NCBI RefSeq assembly: GCF_000020505.1
Contig: NC_011027.1
Location: forward strand, 2,154,001-2,218,000
Length of the DNA stretch: 64,000 nt
Source of the DNA: Chlorobaculum parvum NCIB 8327
GTDB taxonomy: Bacteria > Bacteroidota > Chlorobiia > Chlorobiales > Chlorobiaceae
Direction: 5' to 3'
Shown: in pieces, positions 1-12,535 of the stretch
Position numbering within the stretch: the first letter of the stretch is position 1
Layout: every line of letters starts with the position of its first letter
Translations under genes and position numbers: made by a program
The notes under the pieces: model-generated
Database searches by the model: none
The model's input: the letters and a program-made list of their open reading frames with translations, nothing else
Told to the model about the DNA's origin: nothing

Positions 1-1096
1 CATCGGTGATGGCGCGGATGAGATCGCCCGAGTTGTCGGCGCGGTCGAGCTTGTTGGCGACGGTGAGGAATTTCGCTTCGGGATGCACCGCCTTCAGCTC
101 GCGGATTTCCGTGAGTTCGTCGTCGAGCCGCTCCGTGCCGAGGTCGAGCAGGTAGAGAATCAGGTCGGCTTCGGCCATCTTCATGCGGCTTCGGCGGATG
201 CCTTCGTGCTCGATCTCCTCGCCCGCTTCGCGCAGTCCGGCGGTGTCGGTGAGGCGAAACATTGTCTTGTCGTGGATGAAACACTCCTCGATGTAGTCGC
301 GCGTGGTGCCGGGCATGTGGCTGACGATGGCGCGCTCCTGGCCGAGTAACGTGTTGAGCAGCGTTGATTTACCGGCGTTCGGCTTTCCGGCGATAACCGT
401 GGCGACACCCTCACTGACGAGCCGTCCGTGCTGGTAGGAGTCGATGAGCCGGTTCACTTCGATCCGGAGCGTTTCGACCTGCGCGGTCAGTTCGTCGCGG
501 CTCTGGAACTCGACATCCTCCTCGCTGAAGTCGAGTTCGAGTTCGATGAGTGCCCGCGAGCGGATGAGCTGTTCGCGCAGTGCGCCGAGCTGCGCCGAGA
601 GGTCGCCTTTCATCTGGCTGATCGCCGTGCGATACGCCGATTCGGTGCGGGCATGGATCATCTCACCGATCGCTTCGGCCTGCAAGAGATCGATGCGCCC
701 GTTGAGGAAGGCGCGGCGCGTGAACTCGCCCGGTTCGGCGAGGCGGCAACCCTTGTCGAGCATCAACCGCAGCACGCGCCCGACCACCACCGGCCCGCCG
801 TGGCAGGTGAACTCCACCATCTCCTCGGCGGTAAAAGAGCGCGGCGCGCGGAACACCAGCGCGATCACCTCATCGACCATCTCTTCGCCGTCGTAGAGAC
901 GCCCGAAGTGCGCAGTGTATCCGGCGGCATCGGCGAGCTTTTCGCTGCCGTGCGCCTTGCGGAAAACGCGGTCGGCCAGGTCGAGCACGCCCGCGCCGCT
1001 GATGCGCACGATGGCGAGCGCCCCGACGCCAACCGGAGTAGCGATGGCGGCAATGGGATGGCCGGGAACGGGAAGATGAAGATCGGAGGATGACAT
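1..1096 (-). CDS. mnmE: tRNA modification GTPase MnmE (TrmE), 3' end outside the window
   Basis: With MnmG, this GTPase installs the carboxymethylaminomethyl group on the wobble uridine of certain tRNAs. About 365 residues are visible, starting at the ATG complementary to 1094-1096. The N-terminal tetrahydrofolate-binding domain covers roughly residues 10-125. The G domain follows: P-loop GKPNAGKS at 237-244, DTAG at 284-287 and NKLD at 348-351. The window edge removes the rest of the G domain and the C-terminal helical region with the usual terminal cysteine motif. It lies 21 bp downstream of the SDR gene on the same strand, so the two may be co-transcribed. Identification is secure from domain order and motifs. 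Confidence 0.96.
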   Translation of the reverse strand, partial: MSSSDLHLPVPGHPIAAIATPVGVGALAIVRISGAGVLDLADRVFRKAHGSEKLADAAGYTAHFGRLYDGEEMVDEVIALVFRAPRSFTAEEMVEFTCHGGPVVVGRVLRLMLDKGCRLAEPGEFTRRAFLNGRIDLLQAEAIGEMIHARTESAYRTAISQMKGDLSAQLGALREQLIRSRALIELELDFSEEDVEFQSRDELTAQVETLRIEVNRLIDSYQHGRLVSEGVATVIAGKPNAGKSTLLNTLLGQERAIVSHMPGTTRDYIEECFIHDKTMFRLTDTAGLREAGEEIEHEGIRRSRMKMAEADLILYLLDLGTERLDDELTEIRELKAVHPEAKFLTVANKLDRADNSGDLIRAITD

Positions 1097-1117
1097 AAGT
1101 CAAAACGAGATTATGAG

Positions 1118-1789
1118 TTACAAAGGGCGGACGGTCATTTCGTCGGGAAGCATTCCGTCTGGCAATTGGACAAGCGAGACGATCAGCCGGGCGAGGTCAT
1201 CCGGTTGCATATGCTTTTTCGGTTCGATACCGGCTTGATCGAAAAACTCCGTCATAACCGAGCCGGGATTGAGGCACGACACGCGGATGCCGAAGCCGCG
1301 CAGCTCCTCCATGAGCGATTCGGAAAAGCCGTTGACCGCGAATTTGGAGGCGCTGTAGGCCGTGCCGCCCCTGATGCCGCGCTTGCCCGCGACCGAGCCG
1401 ATGTTGACGATCATGCCGCGCCCGGCCTTTTTCATCGACGGCACCACCTTGCGCGTGCAGAGAAACATGGCGGTCAGGTTGGTGTCGATCAGCCGCCGCC
1501 ACTCCGCCGGATCGATGGATTCGATGTCGCGGAAAAAGCCGAACCCGGCGTTGTTGACCAGCAGATCAACGCGCCCGCGTTCGGCGAACACCGCCTCGAA
1601 CGCCCGGTCGATTTCGGCCTCGATGGTCACGTCGGTCGGCAACCAGCGGAAGCGCTCGTGCGCGATGGGCGTCTCGCGGCGGCTGAGGCCGAACACTGAA
1701 GCTCCGGTGTCGAGCAGGGCGCGGCAAGTGGCCAGACCGATGCCGGAGCTGGAGCCAGTCACGACGGCGGTTGAATCTGCGAAGTTCAT
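1118..1789 (-). CDS. Short-chain dehydrogenase/reductase (SDR family)
   Basis: This 223-residue cytosolic NAD(P)-dependent oxidoreductase has a classical SDR fold. The N-terminal cofactor motif is TGSSSGIG, followed by the NNAG structural motif and a catalytic YSASK motif with a serine (NIGSVAGK) upstream. The substrate cannot be read from sequence. The start at 1789 places the Rossmann motif near residue 12, as usual for the family. Upstream lies a double-hairpin repeat (about 1821-1974), and mnmE follows 21 bp downstream on the same strand. Confidence 0.93.
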   Translation of the reverse strand: MNFADSTAVVTGSSSGIGLATCRALLDTGASVFGLSRRETPIAHERFRWLPTDVTIEAEIDRAFEAVFAERGRVDLLVNNAGFGFFRDIESIDPAEWRRLIDTNLTAMFLCTRKVVPSMKKAGRGMIVNIGSVAGKRGIRGGTAYSASKFAVNGFSESLMEELRGFGIRVSCLNPGSVMTEFFDQAGIEPKKHMQPDDLARLIVSLVQLPDGMLPDEMTVRPL

Positions 1790-1820
1790 GAGATAGTGAT
1801 TTTCTGACTGCTGAGATATT

Positions 1821-1974
1821 GGGCTGAAGCCCGGATTTTTTTATAAAACCACACATACCCCGGACTGAAGTCCGGGGCAATTATGGCTTCAGGAATTATA
1901 ACTCTTGACAATTGCCCCGGCTTTTAAGCCGGGGATGCCTGACAACACAAAATAAATCAGGGCTTTAGCCCAAT
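1821..1974. repeat. Two head-to-head copies of a dispersed double-hairpin repeat
   Basis: The region holds four short palindromes: GGGCTGAAGCCC (1821-1832), CCCCGGACTGAAGTCCGGGG (1858-1877), a CCCCGGC...GCCGGGG palindrome (1915-1934) and GGGCTTTAGCCC (1960-1971). The first two form a reverse-oriented copy of the unit seen at 48914-48980 and 58203-58268; the last two form a forward copy. Each unit has a strong 20-bp palindrome and a 12-bp palindrome separated by an AT-rich stretch of about 25 nt, and carries AATTGCC and CCCAATT at its ends. It fills the space between the divergent SDR and mazG genes. It resembles REP/BIME-type elements, but I see no cognate transposase here. Confidence 0.8.
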
Positions 1975-2073
1975 TCCTTGTTGTTTACGGGACAAAAGAG
2001 CCTCATTTCAATAGTACGGATTCTCCGGCCTAAATAGTAACTTTCGGCACATCACAACAAGCCCCCCGACATC

Positions 2074-2889
2074 ATGAAGCACGAAGCGAACCCGTCCATC
2101 GAAATCCTCAAGGAGTCCGTTCTCAACCACAACGCCGTCACGCCTGCCGAGCACTTCGAGCGGGTGGTGAACCTCGTGCGGGTGCTGCGTTCGGAGTGCC
2201 CGTGGGATCGCAAGCAGACGCCGGAGTCGCTGGCGCATCTCTTGCTCGAAGAGAGCTATGAGCTGGTGCACGCCATCGACACGGGCGACGATCCGGAGCT
2301 GAAAAAGGAGCTGGGCGATCTCTTCCTGCACGTCTGCTTTCAGGTGCTGCTGGCCGACGAGGCGGGCAAATTCTCGTTCGTCGATGTCTTCGAGGCGCTT
2401 TGCCACAAGCTCATCAGCCGCCACCCGCACGTGTTTGGGGATGTGAAGGCCGACACGGAGCAGGCGGTACTCGGCAACTGGGAAAATCTGAAAATGAAGG
2501 AGGGGCGCAAGAGCCTGCTGGAAGGGGTGCCGAACGCGATGTCCGAACTGCTGCGGGCCTACCGGGTGCAGAAAAAGGTGGCGGGCGTCGGCTTCGATTG
2601 GCCAAGTGACGAAGGCGTGCTCGACAAGCTCACCGAGGAGATCGGCGAATTGCGTCATGCGGCGGACAAGAGCGAGCGTGAGGAGGAGTTCGGCGACCTG
2701 CTCTTCACCATCGTCAACTACAGCCGCTTCATCGACACCAACCCCGAAGACGCTCTACGCAAGGCGACCAACAAATTCATGGATCGTTTCCGCAAAGTCG
2801 AAGAGTCCGTGCAGGCGTCGGGAAAAAGCTGGCAGGAGTTTTCAGCCGAGGAGCTGGACTCGCTTTGGAACGAGGCGAAAAAATCATGA
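2074..2889 (+). CDS. mazG: Nucleoside triphosphate pyrophosphohydrolase MazG
   Basis: MazG hydrolyses NTPs to NMPs and pyrophosphate and acts in house-cleaning. The 271 residues contain two MazG modules in tandem, as in E. coli MazG. The first includes LRSECPWDRKQTPESL and the acidic EESYEL/ELGDLFLH metal-binding pattern. The second includes EEIGEL and EEEFGDLLFTIVNYSRF. The start at 2074 leaves a slightly long N-terminus ahead of the first conserved helix; I see no strong ribosome-binding site. It is a monocistronic plus-strand gene, divergent from the SDR gene. Confidence 0.95.
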   Translation: MKHEANPSIEILKESVLNHNAVTPAEHFERVVNLVRVLRSECPWDRKQTPESLAHLLLEESYELVHAIDTGDDPELKKELGDLFLHVCFQVLLADEAGKFSFVDVFEALCHKLISRHPHVFGDVKADTEQAVLGNWENLKMKEGRKSLLEGVPNAMSELLRAYRVQKKVAGVGFDWPSDEGVLDKLTEEIGELRHAADKSEREEEFGDLLFTIVNYSRFIDTNPEDALRKATNKFMDRFRKVEESVQASGKSWQEFSAEELDSLWNEAKKS

Positions 2890-2995
2890 TAATCTTTTAT
2901 AGCCTGCATCAGCTTCCCGCAGGATATGTCACCGAGCCATCTTGCATTCGCTCACCAAAACCAACACGGCCATGGTACAATGCTTTCGTTCATCC

Positions 2996-4702
2996 ATGAC
3001 AGCCCGCTCCTCCTTTTCGCGTCCTTTGCTGACGGGCATTCTGCTTGCCTTCATCCTTCTCACTCTGTTCTCGGAGAGTGCACGGGCTGACTTCCGGCCC
3101 TCCATGCTGCAGGTGAAGAAGCCCTCTCAGGTGCAAAAAACATCACCACGCCCCATGCTGATGCGGAAATCCACAACAACAGTTCGCCTGTGGGATGGCC
3201 TGGGAGAACTCGGCAAGGAGCATTTCCAGTGCCTCAATAATGTGGTTACGTCAGTGCCTTCGGTCGAGAAGATGAAGCAGTGGTGGGTGCAGTGGTCAAC
3301 CAATGATGCCGGATTTTCGAAGGCGGTCTATCAGGTTTCGCTCTTCCCCTTCCCCGAATCGGTTGAGAACTGGAAGACCCCTCCTGGTCTGCTCAAGACG
3401 GGAACCATTCAGAAAATCAGCGGAGCCGGGAACCAGCCGTTGTTCTCGATAGATCTTGCGGCGCTTATGCCTGGTAAAATGGGCTCTGCCTCGATCAAAA
3501 AGATCGCTCCGCAAAAGATGCTGCAACCCCGATTTTCGTCATCACCAGCCTCCCCGTCGATTGCGGCCAAGCCGCTGAGTCCGGCTGCCGCCCGAGTCGT
3601 TCAGCTCAAAAGGCCGGAGCTGAAGCAGGCGCCGACAAAGCCTGTCCTGCACAATCTTGCCCGGAAAGAGCCTTTCGCTGTCACCTTTTATGTGCGCATC
3701 ATCACCCTCAACGCTGCGGGCAAGCCAGTCGCCACGCCATCGAAAGCCGCGACGCTGCACCTGAGCACTCCGGGAGAATCGAACTTCGTCTGGTACGGCG
3801 ACCCCAATCCCAATGTGGCTACGCCTGAAATCCATGCGCCGGCAATAAAAATCGCCAGCTACGAGCCGTTCCAGCCCGCGATGAGCGACTGGGACCGCAA
3901 CTACATCGTCACCAAAGATATGCCGATGTTCGGCTACACAAAGGGGCAGGAGCTCTTCTTCCCGCGTGACGACGGCTCGAAAGGTGGCTGGGAAGCGGTC
4001 AAGGATGCCGTCGGCAGCGTGGTTGGATTCGTCACTGAGAGCATCAACAGGGTGGCCAACGCCTACAACAGCCTGAAGCAAAAGGCTCTCAATCTCGCCA
4101 TCTCCCTGGCGAAAAACACCGTCGGGTGCGGGAAGACATGCCAGCAGGCCTTCACCTTCGGACTGGATTACGGCCTGGCCGCCATGGGTATGCCGCCGTC
4201 ACTGCCGGATTTCGATGCGATGATGAGCATGGGCAAGGATTACCTTATCGCCGAGATCGCTTCGGAAGCCTCGCCTTACCTGTCGGAAAACGATGTCCGC
4301 AAGGCGGTCAACTACCTCGAATCCGAGGTGCGCAAAACCGCCGATAACGGTGCGGATGGCAGCAAGTGGCTGAAGCTGAACCCGAGGTTCCAGTACCACG
4401 ATGCCGTGCTGATGCTCGAGGTCTCCAACCCCACGGGTAAGGTCACCGACAAGATCAGTTGCTGTATCCGCCAGAGCAAAGAGGTCTTCTATTTCCCGTT
4501 CGACAAGAAGAACTATTTCATCTCCATTCCCCCGATCAAACCGGGCCAGACGCTCCGCATTCCCGTCCTGCTCAGACCGAACAATGTTCAGTGCAATAAC
4601 GGCAAGGGCATGCTGATGAGCGACTGGAACAAGATGATGGAAAAACCCGCGCTGCTCCAGATCTTTCCGGGCAACAACGAACAGGTGTTAATCAAGCGGT
4701 AA
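2996..4702 (+). CDS. Exported protein of unknown function
   Basis: The product is about 568 residues from ATG 2996; in-frame starts at 2972 (ATG) and 2942 (TTG) also exist. The segment from 2996 looks like a Sec signal peptide: basic MTARSSFSR, a hydrophobic run around residues 10-26, and SARA|D as a likely signal peptidase I site. The mature protein begins with a Lys/Pro/Gln-rich stretch. It then has two beta-rich segments (around QWWVQWSTNDAGFSKAVY and FYVRIITLNAAGKP) that could be immunoglobulin-like. An Ala/Lys-rich helical middle and a cysteine-containing C-terminus (CCIRQSK, VQCNNGKG) follow. I do not recognise a family. It is probably periplasmic or surface-associated. Confidence 0.75.
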   Translation: MTARSSFSRPLLTGILLAFILLTLFSESARADFRPSMLQVKKPSQVQKTSPRPMLMRKSTTTVRLWDGLGELGKEHFQCLNNVVTSVPSVEKMKQWWVQWSTNDAGFSKAVYQVSLFPFPESVENWKTPPGLLKTGTIQKISGAGNQPLFSIDLAALMPGKMGSASIKKIAPQKMLQPRFSSSPASPSIAAKPLSPAAARVVQLKRPELKQAPTKPVLHNLARKEPFAVTFYVRIITLNAAGKPVATPSKAATLHLSTPGESNFVWYGDPNPNVATPEIHAPAIKIASYEPFQPAMSDWDRNYIVTKDMPMFGYTKGQELFFPRDDGSKGGWEAVKDAVGSVVGFVTESINRVANAYNSLKQKALNLAISLAKNTVGCGKTCQQAFTFGLDYGLAAMGMPPSLPDFDAMMSMGKDYLIAEIASEASPYLSENDVRKAVNYLESEVRKTADNGADGSKWLKLNPRFQYHDAVLMLEVSNPTGKVTDKISCCIRQSKEVFYFPFDKKNYFISIPPIKPGQTLRIPVLLRPNNVQCNNGKGMLMSDWNKMMEKPALLQIFPGNNEQVLIKR

Positions 4703-4776
4703 ACAGGGGAAAAGAGGCCGGACGGGCTCTGAAACGAAGAAAAAAGCTGAACCAATCCACATTCCGCCATCTGTAA

Positions 4777-4825
4777 AATTATCCCTGCAAATCTGGAGTG
4801 ATGTTCCGGATTTGCGGGGATAATT
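4777..4825. other. Long inverted repeat between convergent genes
   Basis: Arms of 17 bp (4777-4793 and 4809-4825, AATTATCCCTGCAAATC and its complement with one G/T difference) flank a 15-nt loop. It lies between the plus-strand exported protein and the minus-strand hydrolase. A bidirectional terminator is possible. However, the stem is AT-rich at its ends and no clean T-run follows on either strand, so I leave the role open. Confidence 0.6.
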
Positions 4826-4867
4826 CCATTGAAACTCTCTCTTTTTAGCGGTGCCCTTTTTGAATTT

Positions 4868-5509
4868 TCACCTCATCATTGTTAGAAACCGACCCGCAGC
4901 TTTGAAATAATCGTCAGTCGGTACGTGGCCTCCTGCGTACTCGCAAACCGTTGGATCGATCCCAGCCTCTCGCAAGCGGGTGACATCCGAATCAAGCTGT
5001 TGCTTCCGATAAAAATGGTCGTTGCTTCCACATCCGATTTGCACGGCGTGCAGCTTTGCGAGATCGTTGAGTTCGGGCGGGATGTCACCACCGAGCAACA
5101 TCACCGCACTGACCGCGTGGCGTCCGAGCACGGCTGCGCGGCAGGCCATGCCCGCGCCTTGCGAAAAGCCGTGCAGTACGAGGCGACCGTCGACAGGCAG
5201 CTCCGCCATCACCCTGCCGATAACAGCATCAACGTAGCGCACGTTTTCGGCGATGCGCAGCTCGCGGTCGCGGCGGGTCATCCAGCTTGCGCCGGGCTGG
5301 CCTTTCGAGTTGATGAAGGAGTGCTGCGCTTCTATGGCGCAGAGTACGAAGGGCTCCGAACAGGGAATTTTCCGAAGCAGTTCGAGTTCGTCTTCAGCGG
5401 TCTGGCCGTAGCCGTGGAATCCGGCAAGCAATGGAAAAGGGCCGTCGCCATCCGGCACTTCAACAAGGTAGCGTCCGCTGATGGTGGTTTCGAGATGGTG
5501 TTCGCTCAT
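4868..5509 (-). CDS. Alpha/beta hydrolase, phospholipase/carboxylesterase family
   Basis: This 213-residue serine hydrolase has the nucleophile elbow GFSQGAG and a likely acid in CGSNDHF. The catalytic histidine is in AGGHVPTDD. The order and spacing match the Abhydrolase_2 (YpfH/carboxylesterase) family. There is no signal peptide, so it should be cytosolic; the substrate is unknown. It begins 74 bp beyond the treS stop on the same strand, separated from it by an intrinsic terminator at 5519-5564, so it is probably transcribed separately. Confidence 0.9.
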   Translation of the reverse strand: MSEHHLETTISGRYLVEVPDGDGPFPLLAGFHGYGQTAEDELELLRKIPCSEPFVLCAIEAQHSFINSKGQPGASWMTRRDRELRIAENVRYVDAVIGRVMAELPVDGRLVLHGFSQGAGMACRAAVLGRHAVSAVMLLGGDIPPELNDLAKLHAVQIGCGSNDHFYRKQQLDSDVTRLREAGIDPTVCEYAGGHVPTDDYFKAAGRFLTMMR

Positions 5510-5518
5510 TATTCCGAG

Positions 5519-5564
5519 GGAAAAAACAAAAGGCCGGTCTCTCCGCGGTAAGTGAGAGACCGGC
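5519..5564 (-). terminator. Intrinsic terminator after treS
   Basis: A perfect 11-bp stem (GCCGGTCTCTC at 5533-5543 pairing with 5554-5564) has a 10-nt loop. Read on the minus strand, it is followed by a T-rich tract (5519-5532). It lies just downstream of the treS-maltokinase stop and should end the glgE-treS transcript. Confidence 0.85.
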
Positions 5565-5582
5565 GCTGGATGGCTGGAAGGC

Positions 5583-8912
<3,330 letters not shown>

Positions 8913-8936
8913 TGGTGGTTAAAAAAGTGCGTTGAT

Positions 8937-10949
8937 TTATAATGGTAGATTAACCCTGAAAATATGTGCCGGCATCTGGTGCGGATTCAGCTCGACGTAG
9001 TTCCACTCGCCGTTCCACTCGAAAGTGCGGCCCGAAATCAGGTCTTCGACCGTGAAGCGCTCGGTGTGCGGGCGCCCGAACTTTTCAAGCGGGAAGCGCA
9101 GCCAGCCGCCCTGCGTGTTCCGGTCGTCGAGCGTGACCACGGTGAGGATGATGTTCGCGCCGTCGGGCGAGCACTTGACGTAGCCCATGAGCTGGTCGTG
9201 CTCCCGGCCCTCTCCGGCGTCAATGCGCACGAAGGTGACGTCGTTGGTCTGCTGAAGCGCGGTATTTTCGTGACGGATGCGGTTGACCGCCGTGATTTCG
9301 GCGCGGATGTTGCCGGGGCGATCCAAATCCCACTGCTTGATTTCGTATTTCTCCGAATCGACATACTCCTCCTTGCCGGGGTACGGCACGTGCTCCAGCA
9401 GCTCGTAGGCCGGGCCATACATGCCGTAGTTCGACGAGAGCGTCGCAGCCAGCACCATGCGGATGATGAACCTCGGGCGGCTGCCGCCCTGCAACTCTTC
9501 GTGCAGGATGTCCGGCGTGTTGGGCCAGAAGTTCGGGCGCATGTAGTCTTTCAGCTCGGTCTGGGTCAGCTCGATCAGGTACTCCTGCAGGTCGTGCTTG
9601 GTATTGCGCCAGGTGAAGTAGGTGTAAGAATGAGTGTAGCCACCCTTGGCCAGCCGTGCCATGAGCTTCGGGCGGGTGAAGGCCTCGGCGAGGAACATCG
9701 TGTCGGGGTGCTGCTCGCGGATCGAGCCGAGTGCCCACTCCCAGAAGGCGAAGCCCTTGGTGTGCGGATTGTCAACACGGAAAATCTTGACGCCTTTGCC
9801 GATCCAGAAGAGAAACACGTCGCGCAGGGCAATCCAGAGGTTCTGCCAGTCCTCGGACTCGAAGTCGATGGGCAGGATGTCTTCGTACTTCTTCGGCGGA
9901 TTCTCGGCGAACTGCACCGTGCCGTCCGGACGCCAGCGGAACCACTGCGGATGCTCCTTGACCCACGGATGGTCGGGCGAGCACTGGAAGGCGATGTCGA
10001 GCGCCACCGAAATGCCCTGTGCTTCGGCCTCCTGCACGAACGCCTCGAACTCCTCCATCGTGCCGAGCTCGGGATGCACCGAGGTGTGGCCGCCATCCGC
10101 GCCGCCAATCGCCCAGCAACTACCCGGATCGTCCGGCCCGGCGACGAGCGCGTTGTTCTTGCCCTTGCGCTTCGTCACGCCGATGGGGTGGATCGGCGGC
10201 AGGTAGAGCACATCGAAACCCATCCGGGCGACACGAGGCAACAGATTCATGCAGTCGCGGAAGGTCCCGTGTTTGCCTGGCTCCTCGGCCCACGAGCGGG
10301 GAAAGAGTTCGTACCAGGTGCTGAACCCGGCCTTTTTCTGATCGATCTGGAGCAAAAGAATCTTTTCGTACAGGCTCGCCATCGACCGTTCCGGGCAGCG
10401 CTCCATCGCCGCCAGCAGCTCCTCGCTCAGCGCGGCCTCGACAGCCTTGTCGCTCCCGCCGACCGACAGCAGGCCCACGTAGTGATGCAGCGTTCCGGCA
10501 TCCTCGTCCTCTGCCCGCGCCGCGCCAAGCTCCACGATGGTCGCGCCAATGCGCAGGTCGAGCGAAACATCCTGCCCTGCGTCGAGCTTTTTCTGCAACC
10601 CCTTGCGCCAGGTCTGGAAATGATCGACCCAGGCTTCGACGGTATATTCATACATGCCCGGCGCACCGACCTCGAACGCCGCCGTCCAGCGGTCGTTCAC
10701 CAGAAAGGTCATGGGAACCCGCGCCCACTCCGTCTCCCCTTTCCGGCGATGCAGCAGCTCGGCCACAATCGTATCGGCGCCATCGGTGAAAATATCAGCT
10801 TCGACAACCATCCGGTCGCCTTCGACCTTTTTGGCGGGAAAACGGCCTCCGTCGATTTCAGGAAACACGCGGTCGATCACGGCTCTCCGGCGACCATCGA
10901 AGGGGCGATCAGGCCGGATTGGGGCTGGCAGAACAAACTCTGATTTCAT
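8937..10949 (-). CDS. glgE: Alpha-1,4-glucan:maltose-1-phosphate maltosyltransferase GlgE
   Basis: GlgE transfers maltosyl units from maltose 1-phosphate to alpha-glucan, making glycogen-like polymer without ADP-glucose. From the ATG at 10949 it has 670 residues; a 16-codon longer frame from 10997 adds sequence with no family character. The order is an N-terminal beta-sandwich domain (VEADIFTDGADTIVAELLHR), then the GH13 core with WYELFPRSW and LYLPPIHPIG, the nucleophile region KIFRVDNPHTK, and the acid/base region MFLAEAFTRP. Its gene partner treS-maltokinase supplies the maltose 1-phosphate. It is the first gene of the pair. Confidence 0.96.
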   Translation of the reverse strand: MKSEFVLPAPIRPDRPFDGRRRAVIDRVFPEIDGGRFPAKKVEGDRMVVEADIFTDGADTIVAELLHRRKGETEWARVPMTFLVNDRWTAAFEVGAPGMYEYTVEAWVDHFQTWRKGLQKKLDAGQDVSLDLRIGATIVELGAARAEDEDAGTLHHYVGLLSVGGSDKAVEAALSEELLAAMERCPERSMASLYEKILLLQIDQKKAGFSTWYELFPRSWAEEPGKHGTFRDCMNLLPRVARMGFDVLYLPPIHPIGVTKRKGKNNALVAGPDDPGSCWAIGGADGGHTSVHPELGTMEEFEAFVQEAEAQGISVALDIAFQCSPDHPWVKEHPQWFRWRPDGTVQFAENPPKKYEDILPIDFESEDWQNLWIALRDVFLFWIGKGVKIFRVDNPHTKGFAFWEWALGSIREQHPDTMFLAEAFTRPKLMARLAKGGYTHSYTYFTWRNTKHDLQEYLIELTQTELKDYMRPNFWPNTPDILHEELQGGSRPRFIIRMVLAATLSSNYGMYGPAYELLEHVPYPGKEEYVDSEKYEIKQWDLDRPGNIRAEITAVNRIRHENTALQQTNDVTFVRIDAGEGREHDQLMGYVKCSPDGANIILTVVTLDDRNTQGGWLRFPLEKFGRPHTERFTVEDLISGRTFEWNGEWNYVELNPHQMPAHIFRVNLPL

Positions 10950-11149
10950 AAGCGATAGTGATGAGAACTTCAGATCGCGTTGCAAAACAAGGCGCAATCT
11001 GCGTTAGCAGTATTGAGCGGCCGGGCCTGAGCATAAAGCGGAACAGACGGGCGCATGAACCTGCAAAATATGAAATGTCGAACTCTTTCCACCGGTATGA
11101 AAAGGCTAATTTACCTGCGGGACAAAAACTTTTTCACACCGTTCGCAGC

Positions 11150-12522
11150 TCACTCATCACTGCCTGCCGTGGAAAGTCCGATGCGCCGGAGCATTTTCGG
11201 AACGGTGCGATCGAGGTTGATCATCAGGTGCAGGATGATGGCCAGAACGGTCGAGGTCGGAAGCGGATCGGTGAAGACCGCCTGGATGTACGCTGGCGTA
11301 CGGGCATAGAGGCCAGGAAGAAATGCCGTGCTCAGCCCGAAAAAGAGCGCGATTCCGACGGTAAAGGTTTTCCGTGAATCCCACGTTTCCTGAAACATCT
11401 CCTGCAGACCGGCGCTGATCATGAAGCACCCGGCGAAAATCATCGAAGCTCCAAGTACCGGTTTGGGCATGAGCGACATAGCCCAGGTGATCTTTGGGCA
11501 GAAGGCCAGGAGAATAAAAATCACCCCCGCGCCGACGCTGATCCACCGGCTCAGCACTTTGGTGCTGCCCGCAAGGCCAATGTTGCTCGATGAGGTGTCG
11601 ACGGCCAGCCCACCGAGCAGCCCGGCCAGAGCCGTGGCGACGCCGTCGGCAAGAATCCCCTTGCGGATGCGAGTATAATCGACCTCTTTCAGTTCCGGCT
11701 GCGAAGCCTTCTGCGCAGCGAGCAGATTGCCGAACGACTTGAGCGAACCGCTGAGTGCGATAACCAGAAACGGCAGCAGCATGTCTCCCCGGACGCTGAT
11801 GTGCCTGAACTCCGGCCCGATCACCGGCAGCGCGAACATGGGACAACTCTTCAGGATGCGGAGTCCGAGGAAATACTCCGGCATGATGAAAAACGAGGCG
11901 ATCCAGCCGGCGATAATGCCGATCAAGAGGCAATAGATCCGCACCAGCCCGCGCCCCCAGATATTGGCGAATACCATGACGAGCAGTGAAATGACGCCAA
12001 TCGCGATATCCCCCCCCTGACCACATCCGCCCTGAATTCAAGACCGAAAAAGGAGATGACCGACATCCTGATGACGCTCACCCCGACCATGGCGACCACA
12101 AGACCGACGATGAACTGCGGAAACACGTTCTTGAGTTTATGAACCACCGGAGCAAAGGCCATTTCGACCAGACCGGCAAGAAAGATCATCCCCCTGACCA
12201 GCGGCATGCCGCCGACCCACGCGGCAGAAAGGGAGAGGCTGAGGTAGGACGGGCCGCAAATGTTGGGGCAGAGATACCCGGAGCCGATGTAGGGAAAGCC
12301 TGCCGACTGGATGATGGAGCCGATGCCCGCGGCAATCATAGAGAGCATTACCAGCGTCGCGGTAAACTCGGTCGAAGCGTTGATCTGCCCGGCGAAGATG
12401 ATGGCCAGGCCGATCGAGACGAACATGAGCATGACATGCTGCAGCGAAAGAATCACCAGCTGTCCGGGCGGCGGCATTTCATTGAACCCGTATTCGATGT
12501 GTTTTGCATTTTCAGACTTCAT
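11150..12522 (-). pseudogene. NCS2 (xanthine/uracil-type) permease, frameshifted in a G8 tract
   Basis: Two overlapping frames together encode one NCS2/NAT nucleobase transporter of about 457 residues. The first (from ATG 12522) covers the N-terminal helices, including QHVMLMFVSIGLAIIF and GSGYLCPNICGPSYLS. The second (ending at 11150) carries the family signature around DTSSSNIGLAGSTKVLSR and the remaining helices. The break falls exactly in a run of eight G on the coding strand (12010-12017). One extra G, or two fewer, restores a continuous frame. This is a recent frameshift, a slippage-controlled gene or a sequencing error. The lipoprotein gene ends 13 bp upstream. Substrate specificity is not readable. 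Confidence 0.85.
12010..12017 (-). repeat. G8 homopolymer at the permease frameshift
   Basis: Eight C on the plus strand (G on the coding strand) sit where the permease frame breaks between residues ...RADVVRGG and ...IAIGVISLLV. The sequence on both sides is intact and in-family. A nine-G version would encode a full-length protein. Confidence 0.85.
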
Positions 12523-12535
12523 AGTGCCGGGCAGT

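Noticed and set aside
8964-10943. Plus-strand frame of 659 codons over glgE
   Set aside because: Antisense shadow with repetitive composition; glgE has all catalytic motifs in the other strand.
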